The notes beneath the pieces were generated by a model, which was not told the origin of the DNA, ran no database searches, and saw nothing but the letters and a program-made list of their open reading frames with translations. 64,000 nt of DNA, taken from contig OY986436.1 of the NCBI GenBank assembly GCA_963920525.1, forward strand, positions 83,196,339 through 83,260,338, written 5' to 3'. Below, in pieces: positions 45,510 to 56,933 of the stretch (the first letter of the stretch is position 1; the number at the start of each line of letters is the position of its first letter). Both the position numbers and the translations under genes were made by a program. The DNA comes from Dichetophora obliterata. Lineage: Eukaryota; Arthropoda; Insecta; Diptera; Sciomyzidae.

Positions 45510-45825
45510 CCGTGGCTCAGTACTTTAAGTCCTGTGTCGCATTTTGGACTAAGAGCTTACAAGACGCGGGTTCGATCTCTTTCTCGGACAAAGAAAATTG
45601 TTCAATTGAAATTTTTCTGTGCGGACGTCACCTCTTTGCTGGCAATGGTAAGCCTTAGAGCAAATGTGCCATGTAACGCTTCTTGAGTACATATATAAAA
45701 AAGCCGTTTTGAGTCGACGTTAAACAGTGGTAATCCAGTTTTTGGTCGACAAAACACACAACACAACTGACTATAAGAAGCTCGGTCAAAGTTCTTTCAA
45801 GAGCTGAAACGGCCCATTAGCTTTT
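45510..45825 (+). mobile_element. tRNA-derived SINE, family 2, copy B, with target duplication
   Basis: A box-B-like GGGTTCGATCTC lies near 45568. The body shares CACCTCTTTGCTGGCAATGG, GCTTCTTGAGTACAT, GAGTCGACGTTAAAC, ACACAACACAACTGA and AGAAGCTCGGTCAAAG...GAGCTGAAACGGCCC with copy A at 15798. Flanking TATTTGAATAAAAA (45496-45509) and TATTTGCATAAAAA (45826-45839) form a 14-bp duplication with one mismatch. Confidence 0.85.
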
Positions 45826-45839
45826 TATTTGCATAAAAA

Positions 45840-46360
45840 AAGTTCAGAAAAAGAAAAGTGACAATATTTAGATGAAATTCTAAGTTATAAACTCATTTAT
45901 GCTCTTCTTCGTATACTGAAACTGTTTCCACACTTTTAGTAGGCGGTTTGAATGGAAGCGGAAAAAAAATGAATCTTTAAACCTGGCCCGAGTCAAAATC
46001 AACCTCTCTGCCAAATATCGAAGCAATTGGTAAGGAATTTCCGGAGGTGTGTGATATTTCCCATAAAAAATACAAAATTTTCATACAAAAAGCTTCTTCG
46101 GGTTTTTGCAATTTTCAAAATTTTGCATACATTTTTCCAATTTTTTGCACACAGATATACAGCCACGCACGGCAGGAGTGAAACCTTCAGAAAACTAGTA
46201 ATTTTTAGTAGAACGACTTTTTCACAAAAGAATGAGAAAAAATCGAATGGAAATTCAATACTTTGACTTTCGGTGCAAATACGTCCGCTGTTTATAAATA
46301 TATTTAATTTAAATTTTTTTTTCCAATCAAAGGAGAGTTTGAGCTAAAGAGAAGAAAATA
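45840..46360. other. No gene seen
   Basis: This is AT-rich DNA between the SINE and the Tc1 fossil. It may include the left terminus of the Tc1 element, but I could not match it to the right side. Confidence 0.3.
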
Positions 46361-46362
46361 AA

Positions 46363-47039
46363 ATGGATTCAAAGAAAACTTCAATAGAAATGAAGAAATT
46401 AATTATTAAACTTTTGGAAGAGAAAAAGTGTTTGAGGAAGTTTGCTGAAAGGGTAAAAAAGCCGCACTCTAAGGTGAAATGTATTATTGACATGTAAACA
46501 TGGAAAGCCAAAAAAAATGTTATCTCTACAAAAGCAAAGGAAAAAAGGTCGAATAATTAACGAAAATCTCAAAATATCCGAAGGGAAAACAGCGCAAAAT
46601 TTGTACGAAATTTTTTGCATTCGGAAGGCTTGAGAAGGTATGTATCCCGAAACAAGCCAATGTTTTTAGCAAATAATATAAAGAAGCGGCTGGAGTGCGC
46701 AAAATAGTATGTCAGAAGCCAGTAGAGTTTTGGAACTCAGTGAAATTTACAGATTAGTAACAATTCAACATATTTGCATCGAATGGACGATCTTTTGAGT
46801 GGAGAAAGAATGGTAAAGCAAGGAACCCTAAAGATATTAATAAAACGGGCAAAAACGGCAGTGGCAGTGTTATGATTAAGGGTGCAATTGGAGCTAATGG
46901 AGTTGGAAATTTTCAGTTTGTTGAAGGCACAATGAAGAAATTTGATTATTTAAGCTTTAGAAATAAAAATTTGCGACAAACAGCTGTAAAATTATAAATC
47001 GTCGACAGCTTAAGCTTCGTACACAACTATGATCTAAAG
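46363..47039 (+). pseudogene. Tc1-like transposase fossil, 5' part (split by hAT)
   Basis: From an ATG at 46363 the frame reads MDSKKTSIEMKKLIIKLLEE then KCLRKFAERVKKPHSKV, the first helix-turn-helix of a Tc1 transposase. Degraded frames follow: a GRPKKL-like hinge, NENLKIS, then further on GSVMIKGAIGANGVGNFQFVEG, which matches the family's VMVWGCF...G-G-L-FIEG segment. The sequence stops at the hAT insertion, within the segment leading to the second catalytic Asp, and resumes at 51999. Stops and frameshifts are abundant. Confidence 0.75.
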
Positions 47040-49215
47040 TAGAGATGCGCAACTCGGCTGAAATGAGTGATGAAGGCTACGGTGAGTATTTTTGGGGATT
47101 GCGCGAGAAACATGGCGTTTGTAGTGTGTGTGCTGTGTCGATTTGATAGAAAGAACTTCGACAATCGGAAATTTTATTTGATGTCACTGTCAACAAAGTT
47201 TTATTGTTGTGTCACCACGCAAGCAAAAACACAAAATTCTTGTTTTTTTGGATGTACAGACTGTGGCATTGATCATTGATTCATTTATTCAAACAATAAT
47301 TACACATAAACAGATGCAGAACTTTAAGAAGCACTTATGTGAGCATATGATTTAGTTTCCTATTGGGTTGATGTGTATGTTTACTTTTTGCGCACAGTGG
47401 AACAAATTTATATGACATCTTACACTTTGTTATTGACAAGAAAAAAAGAATTGTGATTATTATATACTTTATAATATTATATTATTATTGTTAAAGTTAT
47501 TGCTCATTGCTCGTTGCATTCTTAATTTGCAAAATTGCTTAAGCTACCGTCAACATCCTGCTTAACCTCTTTTATTGTGCAGTCATGTATTCTTTAGTTG
47601 ACAAAATAGTTTATTTTAACATTCATTTAAATATTTCACGTATTATGTTCGCTTGAATACGAATCGATACAAACGTATAATAAATATTTAATTTTGATAA
47701 ACTTAAACCACATCTCTTTCATTTTGGTTAAAATAGGTACGTATATACGTAACTAATATTTCAAATTGGTTAGTAGTTTATTTTTGGTTTAACGCACAAT
47801 TTTATATCAATTTGTCCTAAGATCACACATGTTTAAGTATTAAAACTTATTTGAGTGCTTTTCACTACTGTCCAGTGCTTTGAATACTCACACACTCAGA
47901 TACTATTTTGTTTGTGTTTTACATGATAAGTTGCTGCGTCGTAGCTTGGACACATTGACGAAGACTGCAACATTGCGAAACTACATGAAGAAATAGTTAC
48001 CTATCTGGAAATATCATACGATTGTTTCATTTACGCATACACAAACATTTATATATGGGCATTTCCAGAATAAAGTCTATCGTGACCATAAAAATAAAAC
48101 TTATCAAAAACTTATTATATTATTACATCATTTAAGAGAAACATTTTAATTTTATTAGTTTCAGCAATTTCTACATAAATTCATTAATTCATGATGTAGT
48201 TTTCTTTTTCGTAAATGTTTCGTAAGCTTTTTTGTTTTAGTAAAAATGGAAGGCATTGGCTAGAGATAATGAAAATTATTGAGGCAAGGAAAGGATAATA
48301 TATTTAATTTGTTTTTTAATTCCTTAATTACTTAACTACCTAATTACTTAAATACCCAATTAAACTGCAATGGAAATTTAAGTAACGCCAATTACGTAAC
48401 GCCAGGTCAAAAATCCTAATAAAAAGAAATCCAAAAAAGATTTTTAAATTTGATGACTTGGAAAATAAACTTATATTATTTAAAAACTTCTAAAAAAAGT
48501 TTTATACAGAAAGTCTTTCCCAATTCAGAGAGTTTTGCAAATTTTGTAATCCAAGTCAGAAATCACTATCGTTTTTGTAACGTAACGCCAGCACATATTT
48601 TTGCTTATATCTTTAGATCCTTTGGGTTAATTGTTGTCATTGTTTGTACTTTATATAGTGCTACTTAATAACTACGCAAATATAAAAAACTTTATAAGAA
48701 TTAGACTTTCAAATTCTATTTTGAGGTAGAATTACGTCTTATAGCGCGGTTTGTATGGGTGACATTTTCACGAATTTTTTCAAAGTGATATTTGACGCTT
48801 TGGAGTATACCTACAGCCTTTAATATTCATCGTACAAAGAAAAAAAAATGCCCGAATATCAGTTTCAGTGGGCATAAAACGTATATCTAATAAAATAGCA
48901 AAATCTAAGAAGATGAAGAATTCATATATTATGAATGCTTATGCTGTTTTTAAGGTTGTTGTTGTGTTTGCTTGTTTGGTTCGTGATCACGTCTTTCGTT
49001 GTTGTGCTGCTTTTGTTGTTGTTGTTGCTGTTTTTTATTAATATGTATGCAAAACATGCAAATATAAATACACATTAGTTGCTTTAATTTTTTTCGTTTC
49101 CCAGATAGCTTGGTTGAAAACGGTGTGCACTTTTAAAAGCACTGAAGCGGACCTTTTCGTTGTCAGCAAACTATGCATTCATATAAGCATACCATTTATT
49201 AAGTTGTATATTAAT

Positions 49216-49554
49216 GTTGATTTTCTATGATTTAAATACAAATTTTATATGTTTGATAGCTTAAATCATTCTTGATTTTAAATACAAATTCTAGTTGTTT
49301 GATACCTTAAAATCGTTTATTGAGCTTTAGGTCAGGTTAGAACAATTAATTGCTCTAACGAATTTTTTCGAAGAAACAACAGCAACAACATTTTCAATAT
49401 GAAAAGAAAAAAAAAATCACTAGCTGATTAATTAGTTAGTTGATTGATTAACTAGTGAGAGCAATGAATTGTTCTTACTTGACCTAAAAAGCTCAATAAA
49501 GGATCTTAAACTATCAAACAATTAGAATTTGTATTTAAATCATAGAAAATCAAC
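49216..49554. repeat. Palindromic unit with 17-bp direct repeats outside
   Basis: GTTGATTTTCTATGATTTAAATAC at the left is exactly reversed at the right end. Pairing continues through TTTGATA, TTATTGAGCTT, AGGTCA and AGAACAATTAATTGCTCT for more than 120 bp. The centre holds an AACAACAGCAACAACA stretch. Outside, TTAAGTTGTATATTAAT is directly repeated at 49199-49215 and 49585-49601. Confidence 0.75.
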
Positions 49555-50046
49555 ACAATAAATAACAAGGTCATATAGGAAACTTTAAGTTGTATATTAA
49601 TTTTATTTGTTGTTAAACAATTGTAACCTTTTTTTAAAATAGTTTTTATTAAGCTGCAATAATAAACTTAACAATAAACGGCAACTCAACTGCACTACCT
49701 TGATTTCAATACAAGATTCAATGTACATTTTAGATTTTTTTTTTTGGCGAATGGGTGAAAAAGAGAGGGGAAAAGACAAGAACAAACGATGCATCAAGCA
49801 AATATGACATTAATTTCAATTCGATTCCTGATAAATATAAAAAAAGACTTTACAGTTATATAGAGAACGGTTTAAAGGTACAAAAACATGTCGTTTTCAT
49901 ACCAGCAAATCAGACGCTGCCGTTTTAAGTACCGTTTAGCTGGCACTGTGACATTCATGGCTTGTTGGGTTGTTATACAATAGAGAATACAGATGCATGT
50001 AGCTAGAAGCAAGTATGTGGCTACAAAAAAAGGTACTACTACTAGC

Positions 50047-50559
50047 CAAGGTTGCCAGTTAAAATTTAAAACAATTTCGACAATAAGCTACTTTTTTCAA
50101 ATTAAATACAACAAAAATTAAAATTGTAAAGATAAACAAAAAAGTTTCTACCGCAATAAAATAATATCAAAAAAAAAAATCTCACGACCATTAAAAATTA
50201 CCACAAAAAATACCACGCCTTTTAAAAATACCACCACAAATTCCATATGCATTTAAAATTGCCACAAAAATCTCATTCGCATTAAAAAATACCACAATAA
50301 GTCCCATAAGCACAAACAATTTAAAAAACATTTAGAAATACCACAAAGAAACTTTGCTTACTAAAAAAGAAAAAAATGTGAGAAGAATATTACCAAACTC
50401 CCACGGAAATTTAAATAATACCCCGCTGAATTTCCACAATTTATTAAAAAATACCACGCTGAATTAAAAAATTTAATAGGGACTCCCAGAAACAAAAATT
50501 CCTAAGGGCAATTAAAAATTACGACGAATGGGATTTTTCCAACATAACTGGCAACGTTG
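50047..50559. mobile_element. hAT-like MITE with internal TACCACAAAAA repeats, copy 2
   Basis: The ends CAAGGTTGCCAGTT and, inverted, CAACGTTGCCAGTT enclose an interior of ATTAAAAATTACCACAAAAA-type short repeats and a terminal AATGGGATTTTT block. These are the same features as 17689-18522. The flanking octamers do not match well (4 of 8). Confidence 0.65.
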
Positions 50560-50605
50560 CTGATAATGTTGATTTGGTTCTGCATGTGCTGCAAAGGACC
50601 ATTTT

Positions 50606-50757
50606 TCACTCGGCAATTCTATGAGCAATAATTGCTTTCGCCGCAAGTAGTTTGTTGACTACTCGGGCTTAAAGGGGACTTTCGTATATCCCCTCATGCG
50701 GGCGAATAACCGATAAACTGCTTACGGCAAAGGCAATTATTGCCGAGTGAAAAGCGG
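50606..50757. repeat. Palindrome around CACTCGGCAAT
   Basis: CACTCGGCAATTC...GCAATAATTGC...GCCGCAAGTAGTTT pairs with AAACTGCTTACGGCAAAGG...AATTATTGCCGAGTG. Further copies of GAGCAATAATTGCTTT and GAGTGAAAAGCGGGA follow to about 50850. Confidence 0.7.
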
Positions 50758-51998
50758 GACAAAGAGATCTTGCTACCAGAGCGAATTATTGCTCTCGGAG
50801 CAATAATTGCTTTCACCGAATTTTCGTGTGTAACGAGTGAAAAGCGGGATGTAGTAAGCAAAGTTCTGTTTATTTTCTGTGGACGATTCGGTTCATTCCC
50901 TCTTACGCTGCTCAACCGCTGTGATCTTGCTCTTCTCTGTGCGTCGTTGTCTTATATTTGCTTGGTAATTGTTGTTGGTTCAGTAAGATGAAATTTTTTA
51001 GATGTTCTTAATTTTTTCTCGACATGAACAGCTGTATTTGACAACTAGCTCGCTTTTCTCTGCTTTCTACTTCATTCCTCTCCGAGCCGCCCCTTCCTGG
51101 TTATATATAAGTTGGATAAGTTGGAGTACGAATAAAACGAATGTATATTTTCAGCATGTATGTATACTACTACGAAAATTTGCGCATGCGTTACTAAGCT
51201 TGCGTTGTGCTTTAAAAACTACATTTATTTTTTTAAATACCATAAGAAATTCGAATTATTTTTATTATGCACTATATTTTTTCCATATTAAAAATTTATT
51301 TTGTTAACTAAAATTTTAATTTTAAATTACTCTTTTCTACAGGAAAAATAAATAATTCAAATTTAACCATATTCATTTCCATTCATTAAACATAACTTTG
51401 AATTACATTTAGTTTTAACCAACAAAACAAATGAAAAAGAACAACAAATGCATCACCATACAATAAAAATCAAATGAAAACTTTTTATAAAAAAAAAAAC
51501 AAATTTTAACATGAATTTAGTTGTGAGCTTTTTAGTTCAGGTAAGTTTAAAGAAGGACAACAACAACAAATTTGTTTAGGAATAATTTTTATCTAGAAAA
51601 TGAAATACTTAAAAAAGTTTTGAAGAATAAACATGAAAAAAACCAGAATTTTTCTCTATTACTGTATAGAAAGGAATTCTACGTCTATACTTACGATACT
51701 ATCGAAACTGTGTCTTTTTTTTAATACAAATCGTACAAATCGTCCGTAACGCCAGTTTGGAAATGCCCATATGCACTGTTGTCGCATGTTAAATTAGAAA
51801 CAATTCTAAGCCGACGACAGCGACTTCGTTGCAATCTCGCATTGTCGTTGCAACATTTTTACCACATTCACCTAAATAAGAAAAGCATTTAAAAATTATC
51901 TGATACTTGACGCATTGTTGCAGTTGTCGTCAATGTGTTCAAGCTCTCCCTCGCAAAGTTCGAGCCGAAGGCACTCGTTGTGCATCCCTAATCTAAAG

Positions 51999-52260
51999 CA
52001 TTCCACGCTTGCGGTGGAAGAATGGCTGCTGTACAATTGTAAAACAATGCTGATTTAAAACCAATCGAACATTTGTGGGCCCATATGAAAATGGATAAAA
52101 TCATCTAAGAGAAAAAACAGTTAAAACATAAAAAAGCTTAAAATTGCACTGTCCATTGCCTCTTAAATCACACAAAGTTTGTCTCTATAATGCCAAAATA
52201 GTTGCCAGCCGTTATAATTGCTAAAGGCCGCTTTAAATTGTCCTACTGTGCGTTACGACA
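51999..52260 (+). pseudogene. Tc1-like transposase fossil, 3' part
   Basis: Immediately after the duplicated ATCTAAAG the frame fragments read VEEWLLYNC, then LKPIEHLWAHM (the Tc1 NPIEHLW segment with the catalytic Glu), then KFVSIMPK and a final AKGR-like end. This continues the fossil at 46363-47039 across the hAT insertion, proving that one older Tc1 copy was split. Confidence 0.7.
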
Positions 52261-52619
52261 TGTGAGATAGCTAGCGTTGCCATCATATCTTGCCATTATT
52301 TCTCGAGATCTTTTTTATCTGTTTTTTAGTGAGAAGTCCTTTTTTTTTGTTGGAGGCAATAAATATCTATAAATAAGAAATGTGCCAAGAATGCTCATAA
52401 AGAAAGGACCCCGCACTTGTTGTATGGAAATTGGAATTTAGAAGTTCTTAGCATTCTGATCAAAACTCACTATGGTCACAAAGCTTTAAATTCTTTATTT
52501 TAGGTATGTTTGAATGCCAGAAATCTGTGGTTGGATTAGTTATATGATATAAATTGTTATGTAAGACAATTGTTGAGTGTGTGTCTTACATATAAGTCGT
52601 ATCCAGATTTTTAGATTCG

Positions 52620-52916
52620 ATAATTGAAAGACTTCGAACCAAATTGTTGCCTTTAAAAGTAAAACATATTTTAAAAATTTTAATAGATATGAGTTATGAA
52701 AATGAAGTCGACATTTTAAAAAGTAATATATTCACTTGTTACAAAATATCTTGTGATTATTTAAAAGCATGGTGCAAAGAATTTAAAAATGTTTCAGTTT
52801 TAGAATGGATAAATTTAAATAAAATACCTGAATGGAATTACATTGAAAATTGTATCGAATTTATTAACTTACGAAAAACAGATTGCATAAATGGCTCTAA
52901 GTGTTTTGGTCAGTAA
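52620..52916 (+). pseudogene. Short open frame resembling a hAT transposase fragment
   Basis: The 90-codon frame from 52644 has non-random composition (YLKAWCKEFKNVSVLEWINL, PEWNYIENCIEF). From memory it resembles a segment of hAT-family transposases preceding the C-terminal domain. In-frame codons extend slightly upstream (RLRTKLLPLK). I am not sure; it may also be a domesticated or unrelated peptide. Confidence 0.35.
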
Positions 52917-52919
52917 GTT

Positions 52920-53780
52920 AATCTAAAAATTTTGTTAAAAACAATTTAAATCACAAGGGGTTCAAGGAATCTTTTGCCCACCAAAAATGGGTGATATATT
53001 GGTACTTTCAAAGTTCGAGTAGCGAATTTTTTTTCAGAAACTTTCAAAATTTTTCAGTTCTTTTTTTCGTTGCCTGCACAAAACGCTAAGGTCGAAAAAA
53101 ATTTTTACTTATGGGCTTGCAGTGGACAAATAAAAGAAACACACTGAAAATATCAACGGTTCGAGCTCTTTTAACAATAAATTATAATATAAGAAGTTTC
53201 GTGTTTGCAGTTTTTTGACCACTGTCAAAAACAAAAACGGTTTACAAAAACAAGCACAAAAAATTTAAAATGTTTTTTATTTACTTTTATATTTATATTA
53301 AAAAATTTTCATTTTGTGTTATTAATTTTTTAAATAATGCTTTTAAAACTAAAAATGAAAAACGCAATATTTTAAAAAAATGAAAAATTTATGTTTTTAC
53401 TTTTCAATAAATTTTATTGAATTTTGAAAAGTCTATTTTTTAAAATTTTTGACAAATTTTTTTTTTGTCGAAAAACCCGATAGCAAGTATAATCAAATTT
53501 AATAACAATGTAATTTTAATTTTTTGTATTAAGTAATTAATGTGTCCTTTTTAGACTATCTACACTTTAATTAAACTTTAATTTTTTGAAATAAATCGTT
53601 GGTACATGCATTCAAAGCCTCTTCAAAGTTCAATTAGCTGTAAAATTGCTTTCTTCTGCCATTCCATCTGAAAATACTAACTGAAATAATAATTTTCCCA
53701 CTGAAATAATAAATTCCAAGTAAATTAATGGGAAATTAATCTCTGGCGGATAGAATGTGTAATGGAATTAGAAACAAACC
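52920..53780. other. No gene seen
   Basis: This is very AT-rich DNA without supported features. Confidence 0.35.
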
Positions 53781-53782
53781 AA

Positions 53783-54812
53783 ATAAATAAAAGTAAAAAT
53801 TTTTTTAAAAATAAGCTTTTATTTAAAACAAAACATGAATTAAAAAAAAATAAACTTAACTGACATTTGTCATCTAAACTTTTATATAATATATGTATAT
53901 AGTAGGTTTATTACAGATTTAGAAAAAGCCCTCTCTTGGTTACTCATCATCATAGGAAAAGCGTACTCTAATAATAGGCACTGATATTGCCTTGTAAACC
54001 TTTATAAAGGATCGCGGATATCGGTGACTCAAGTTTTTTTAAATTTAAATGTATTGTACATATATGGCAGAATTATCTAGTTAGTGTTGACAACTGCTTA
54101 TTTTCTCTTCAAAAGGAAAACGTATCCTGTCAAAAACTGCTGTTAGTGAAAGAAAGCGAAAAAGAAAGCAAGCGTCGAAAGCTAAAATTATAAAAATCAA
54201 ATGAGAATTTTTTCAGTTCGTGATGTTAAACTCTATTCAGTGCCTCAAAGAGAATTCTCCTTGACAAATATTCGACCGCTGTCTCCACGATAGCTGCACA
54301 GCTGCCCGCTTAAGCGAAAGCAATCAAACTCGCCGTAAAATAAGTTAGAATGTAATAACTATTCCAAAAATACACCACTTTTAATGAAGTTTTATTTTAT
54401 TTGGAACATACGCATCTGCAGCTGCTGAGGTTGTTCTACTTTTTTCACTTCAACATTTTTAGCATTGCTTATGTTTTCACTTATTGACAATGGCCGATTG
54501 AAAGCGCTCTCTTTTTGAGTAAATTTTTTGACAGCGTACGTTTTCCATAAAAACTGTCACCACTACCTGGGTAATTCTGTTATGTTTTACATATTGATAA
54601 TTTCAAAATATATATTCGTCCCTAGAACTTACTTATTAGAGTACGCTTTTTTTATGATGATGAGTAACCAAGAGAGGGGTTCCTCTAAATCTATAATATA
54701 CCTACTATGTACATAAATGACAAATGTCAGGTTAATTTATTTTTTAAGTTCACGTTTTGTTTTAAATAAAAAACTACTTTAAAATTTTTTTTTTTACTTT
54801 TAATTTATTTTT
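53783..54812. mobile_element. 1-kb fold-back element with ~220-bp arms
   Basis: The left arm (53783-54000) and right arm (54600-54812) are reverse complements. Landmarks are AATAAAAGTAAAAA, TTTAAAACAAAACRTGAA, TGACATTTGTCAT, CTCTCTTGGTTACTCATC and AGCGTACTCTAATAA. Pairing resumes further in around GGAAAACGTA-CCTGTCAAAAA (54116 and 54525). The centre is non-coding. I could not define a target duplication. Confidence 0.75.
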
Positions 54813-54884
54813 TACTTTTTGGTGTTAAAAGTTTAAATATTTACATCTTTTATTTTCAAAACCTTAAGTTTTTGTATTTGTGGG

Positions 54885-55270
54885 CGGTAAAAGGGGTGTT
54901 GCCAAATTTATCTCCAAACCTTATCCCCTGCTTGAAGGAAATTTACTGCCAAAATTTCAACTGATTCAGCGTAGCAGTTTTGGAGATATTGCATTTTTAT
55001 TGATTTGTGGACGGTAAAAAGGGGTGTGGCGAGTTTTTTTCTCAAACCCCATCCTCTACTTGAATTAAATTTACAACCAAAATTTCAGCTGAATCAGAAT
55101 AGTTGTTTTGGTGATATAGCATTTGGGCGGTAAAAGGGGGTGTGTCAAAATTTTTTATCATACTACTGTATTGTCGCCGGACTTACGTATATGTAAGCTT
55201 AAATTCAGCTTAATCGGATAGCAACAAGGGTTCGAAAAATGCTTTGCAAATTTTGACGGACATACGAACG
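54885..55270 (+). repeat. Tandem units of GTGGGCGGTAAAAGGGG type
   Basis: Three units share GGGCGGTAAAA-GGGGTGT, CAAACCYYATCC, AATTTCARCTGAATCAG and GGAGATATTGCATTT. They end in a TAATCGGATAGCAACAAGGGTTCG and GACGGACATACGAACG segment that is common in dipteran repeats. They are related to 9455-10330. Confidence 0.65.
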
Positions 55271-55442
55271 AAGCAAGTTAAATAAAAGCATATAAAAATA
55301 AAATGTAGTTCGACATGCCAAAAAAATCAAAAAAATTTCGAACACGCATTGTTTTCCTTTGCTTACACCATCTCATATTCTATCACACATGAAAATTTCG
55401 ACATGTCGTAACACACAGTAGAACAATGTAAAGCAGTCTTAA

Positions 55443-56900
55443 CCTTTGTGTTGACACTTGGCTCACCGGTGAGCCGTGTTTGAGTTGGCCTTATTGACAT
55501 ATTTTTACAGTTACTGGGTTGGGGCTCGGTGACATATCCTTAATATATGTTTTTATCTTTGTAGTCAAGTAAACGTTATTTGTGAATTTAAAAATACTTA
55601 ATTGTCGACCGTGAATTACTTTACTCCTTCGTCGGACACGTAGCTCACCAGTTTTCACATATTTTGTATGGGCTACGAAGCGTTTTCATACATTAAGTCC
55701 GGGGAAGTAAGTTCTTTCATTATTTTATTGATTCATTTCCTCAGTATTTTTGTATGAGTTGCAAAGAAGGTTTTTAGTACAATGAAGGAAAATAAGCCAT
55801 ACCTGCCGGAACAGTTCAAACTAGGTCGCTAAGAAGATCTACACTCAACACAGTTCGGTTTCCTGTGGAATGAGCCTTTTACCATATGAGGATTTTTTTT
55901 TCACAAAAAGTGCCCAACACTTGGGCATTGCAGCGTTGAAAACCTTTGTCGAAAAAAGAAACGAATTAATTTGTCTCCTTTTCTCTTCCTTTTTTGACGT
56001 GTTCTTGGATGTATGTCATTCAGGTGGGCGGTCTACGCCCACTTTGATTAGCATATCTTTGTACACCAAAACAAGGAAAGAGGTGAGGAAAGAAACAAAA
56101 AACCTGTTAGAAGAAGTATATAATCCTGCTTGGCCAAATAAATAAATAAATAAATAAGTATATGGAGGAGCAAGCCATAGCCACATAGCCCACATAATGC
56201 CTTTATTTATAGAGAGGGAACAAAACTAAAAAGTCTGGTGGGGTAAGTGGTTTGGAAAGTAAGCTCGGAATTGGGTTCCTTCGAAATCACAGATGTTTGT
56301 CAAGCTTCAAAAAAGAAATCCTAGGGACGACTCAAGGAGTTGGGCAATTGCGGATATTGCATTGGAAAATGTCAGTAAGCCCGTAAGCAGTGCTATGCTT
56401 TCAACAAACTCATTTGTGCGGCTTATACTTCAGCTAAAATCAGGTTCTGCATCAACTTTTCAATCGAAAATGGTACATTTATAAATAAATTTAAAAAGTT
56501 TTGCTGTTCACAACATTTGTTGCTATTAAAAACATTTTTTTTACCTTACAATAAGCTTTCTATACAGATCCGCCCCAAGGAAAATTTTGGGCTTAGAACC
56601 TTTAATGGAGAAGAAGTATTAAGAAGTATTAAAAAATTTGCACATCAACTCCAAATTAACACTTATAAAAATAACTGTGTAGTAAAGTTCCCATTGATAA
56701 CAAAAAGTTACACCCAAAGTCTCCACCCCCCTCAAGAGAAAATCCTGCAGGAGGTGTTAAATATCTCTTGCAATACTTTATACACATCCTGCGGTACACA
56801 ATGTACCTAATAAGATACCTAGAGTAAGGTATAATTGACTTCTGCACAAAAAATGTATGGAAGGCTTAAAGGCTCAATGGTGAGCCAGGTGTTACAAAGT
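55443..56900. mobile_element. Second piggyBac-like element, internally deleted
   Basis: TTAA flanks both sides (55439-55442 and 56901-56904). Ends read CCTTTGTGTTGACACTTGG and, inverted, ACTTTGTAACACCTGG. Each is followed by a near-palindrome: GGCTCACCGGTGAGCC (perfect, 55460-55475) and GGCTCAATGGTGAGCC (56871-56886). The 1.46-kb interior has open frames (55870-56145, 56517-56810), but I cannot see catalytic piggyBac motifs, so the gene is mostly lost. An (AAAT)n tract lies near 56140. Confidence 0.7.
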
Positions 56901-56933
56901 TTAAGGGCCGCCACACATTTAGTTTTCTCTTTC

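Larger units (their letters stand above)
48057..51768. mobile_element. TIR element with GGGCATTTCCA ends, nested in the hAT
   Basis: ATATGGGCATTTCCA occurs at 48053-48067 and its reverse complement at 51758-51772. Subterminal TAACGCCA words lie at about 48383, 48397, 48582 and 51748. The interior carries two palindromes and another TIR element but no transposase. The superfamily is unknown. Confidence 0.5.
47040..51990. mobile_element. Non-autonomous hAT element with perfect 8-bp duplication
   Basis: Termini TAGAGATGCGCAAC (47040-47053) and, inverted, TAGGGATGCACAAC (51977-51990) are flanked by ATCTAAAG on both sides (47032-47039 and 51991-51998). The 8-bp duplication identifies a hAT insertion. 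A second inverted pair, ACACATTGACGA-ACTGCAAC-TTGCG, lies near 47950 and 51910-51940. No transposase frame is present. Much of the interior is a further element (48057-51768), so the original hAT was probably about 1.2 kb. Confidence 0.9.
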
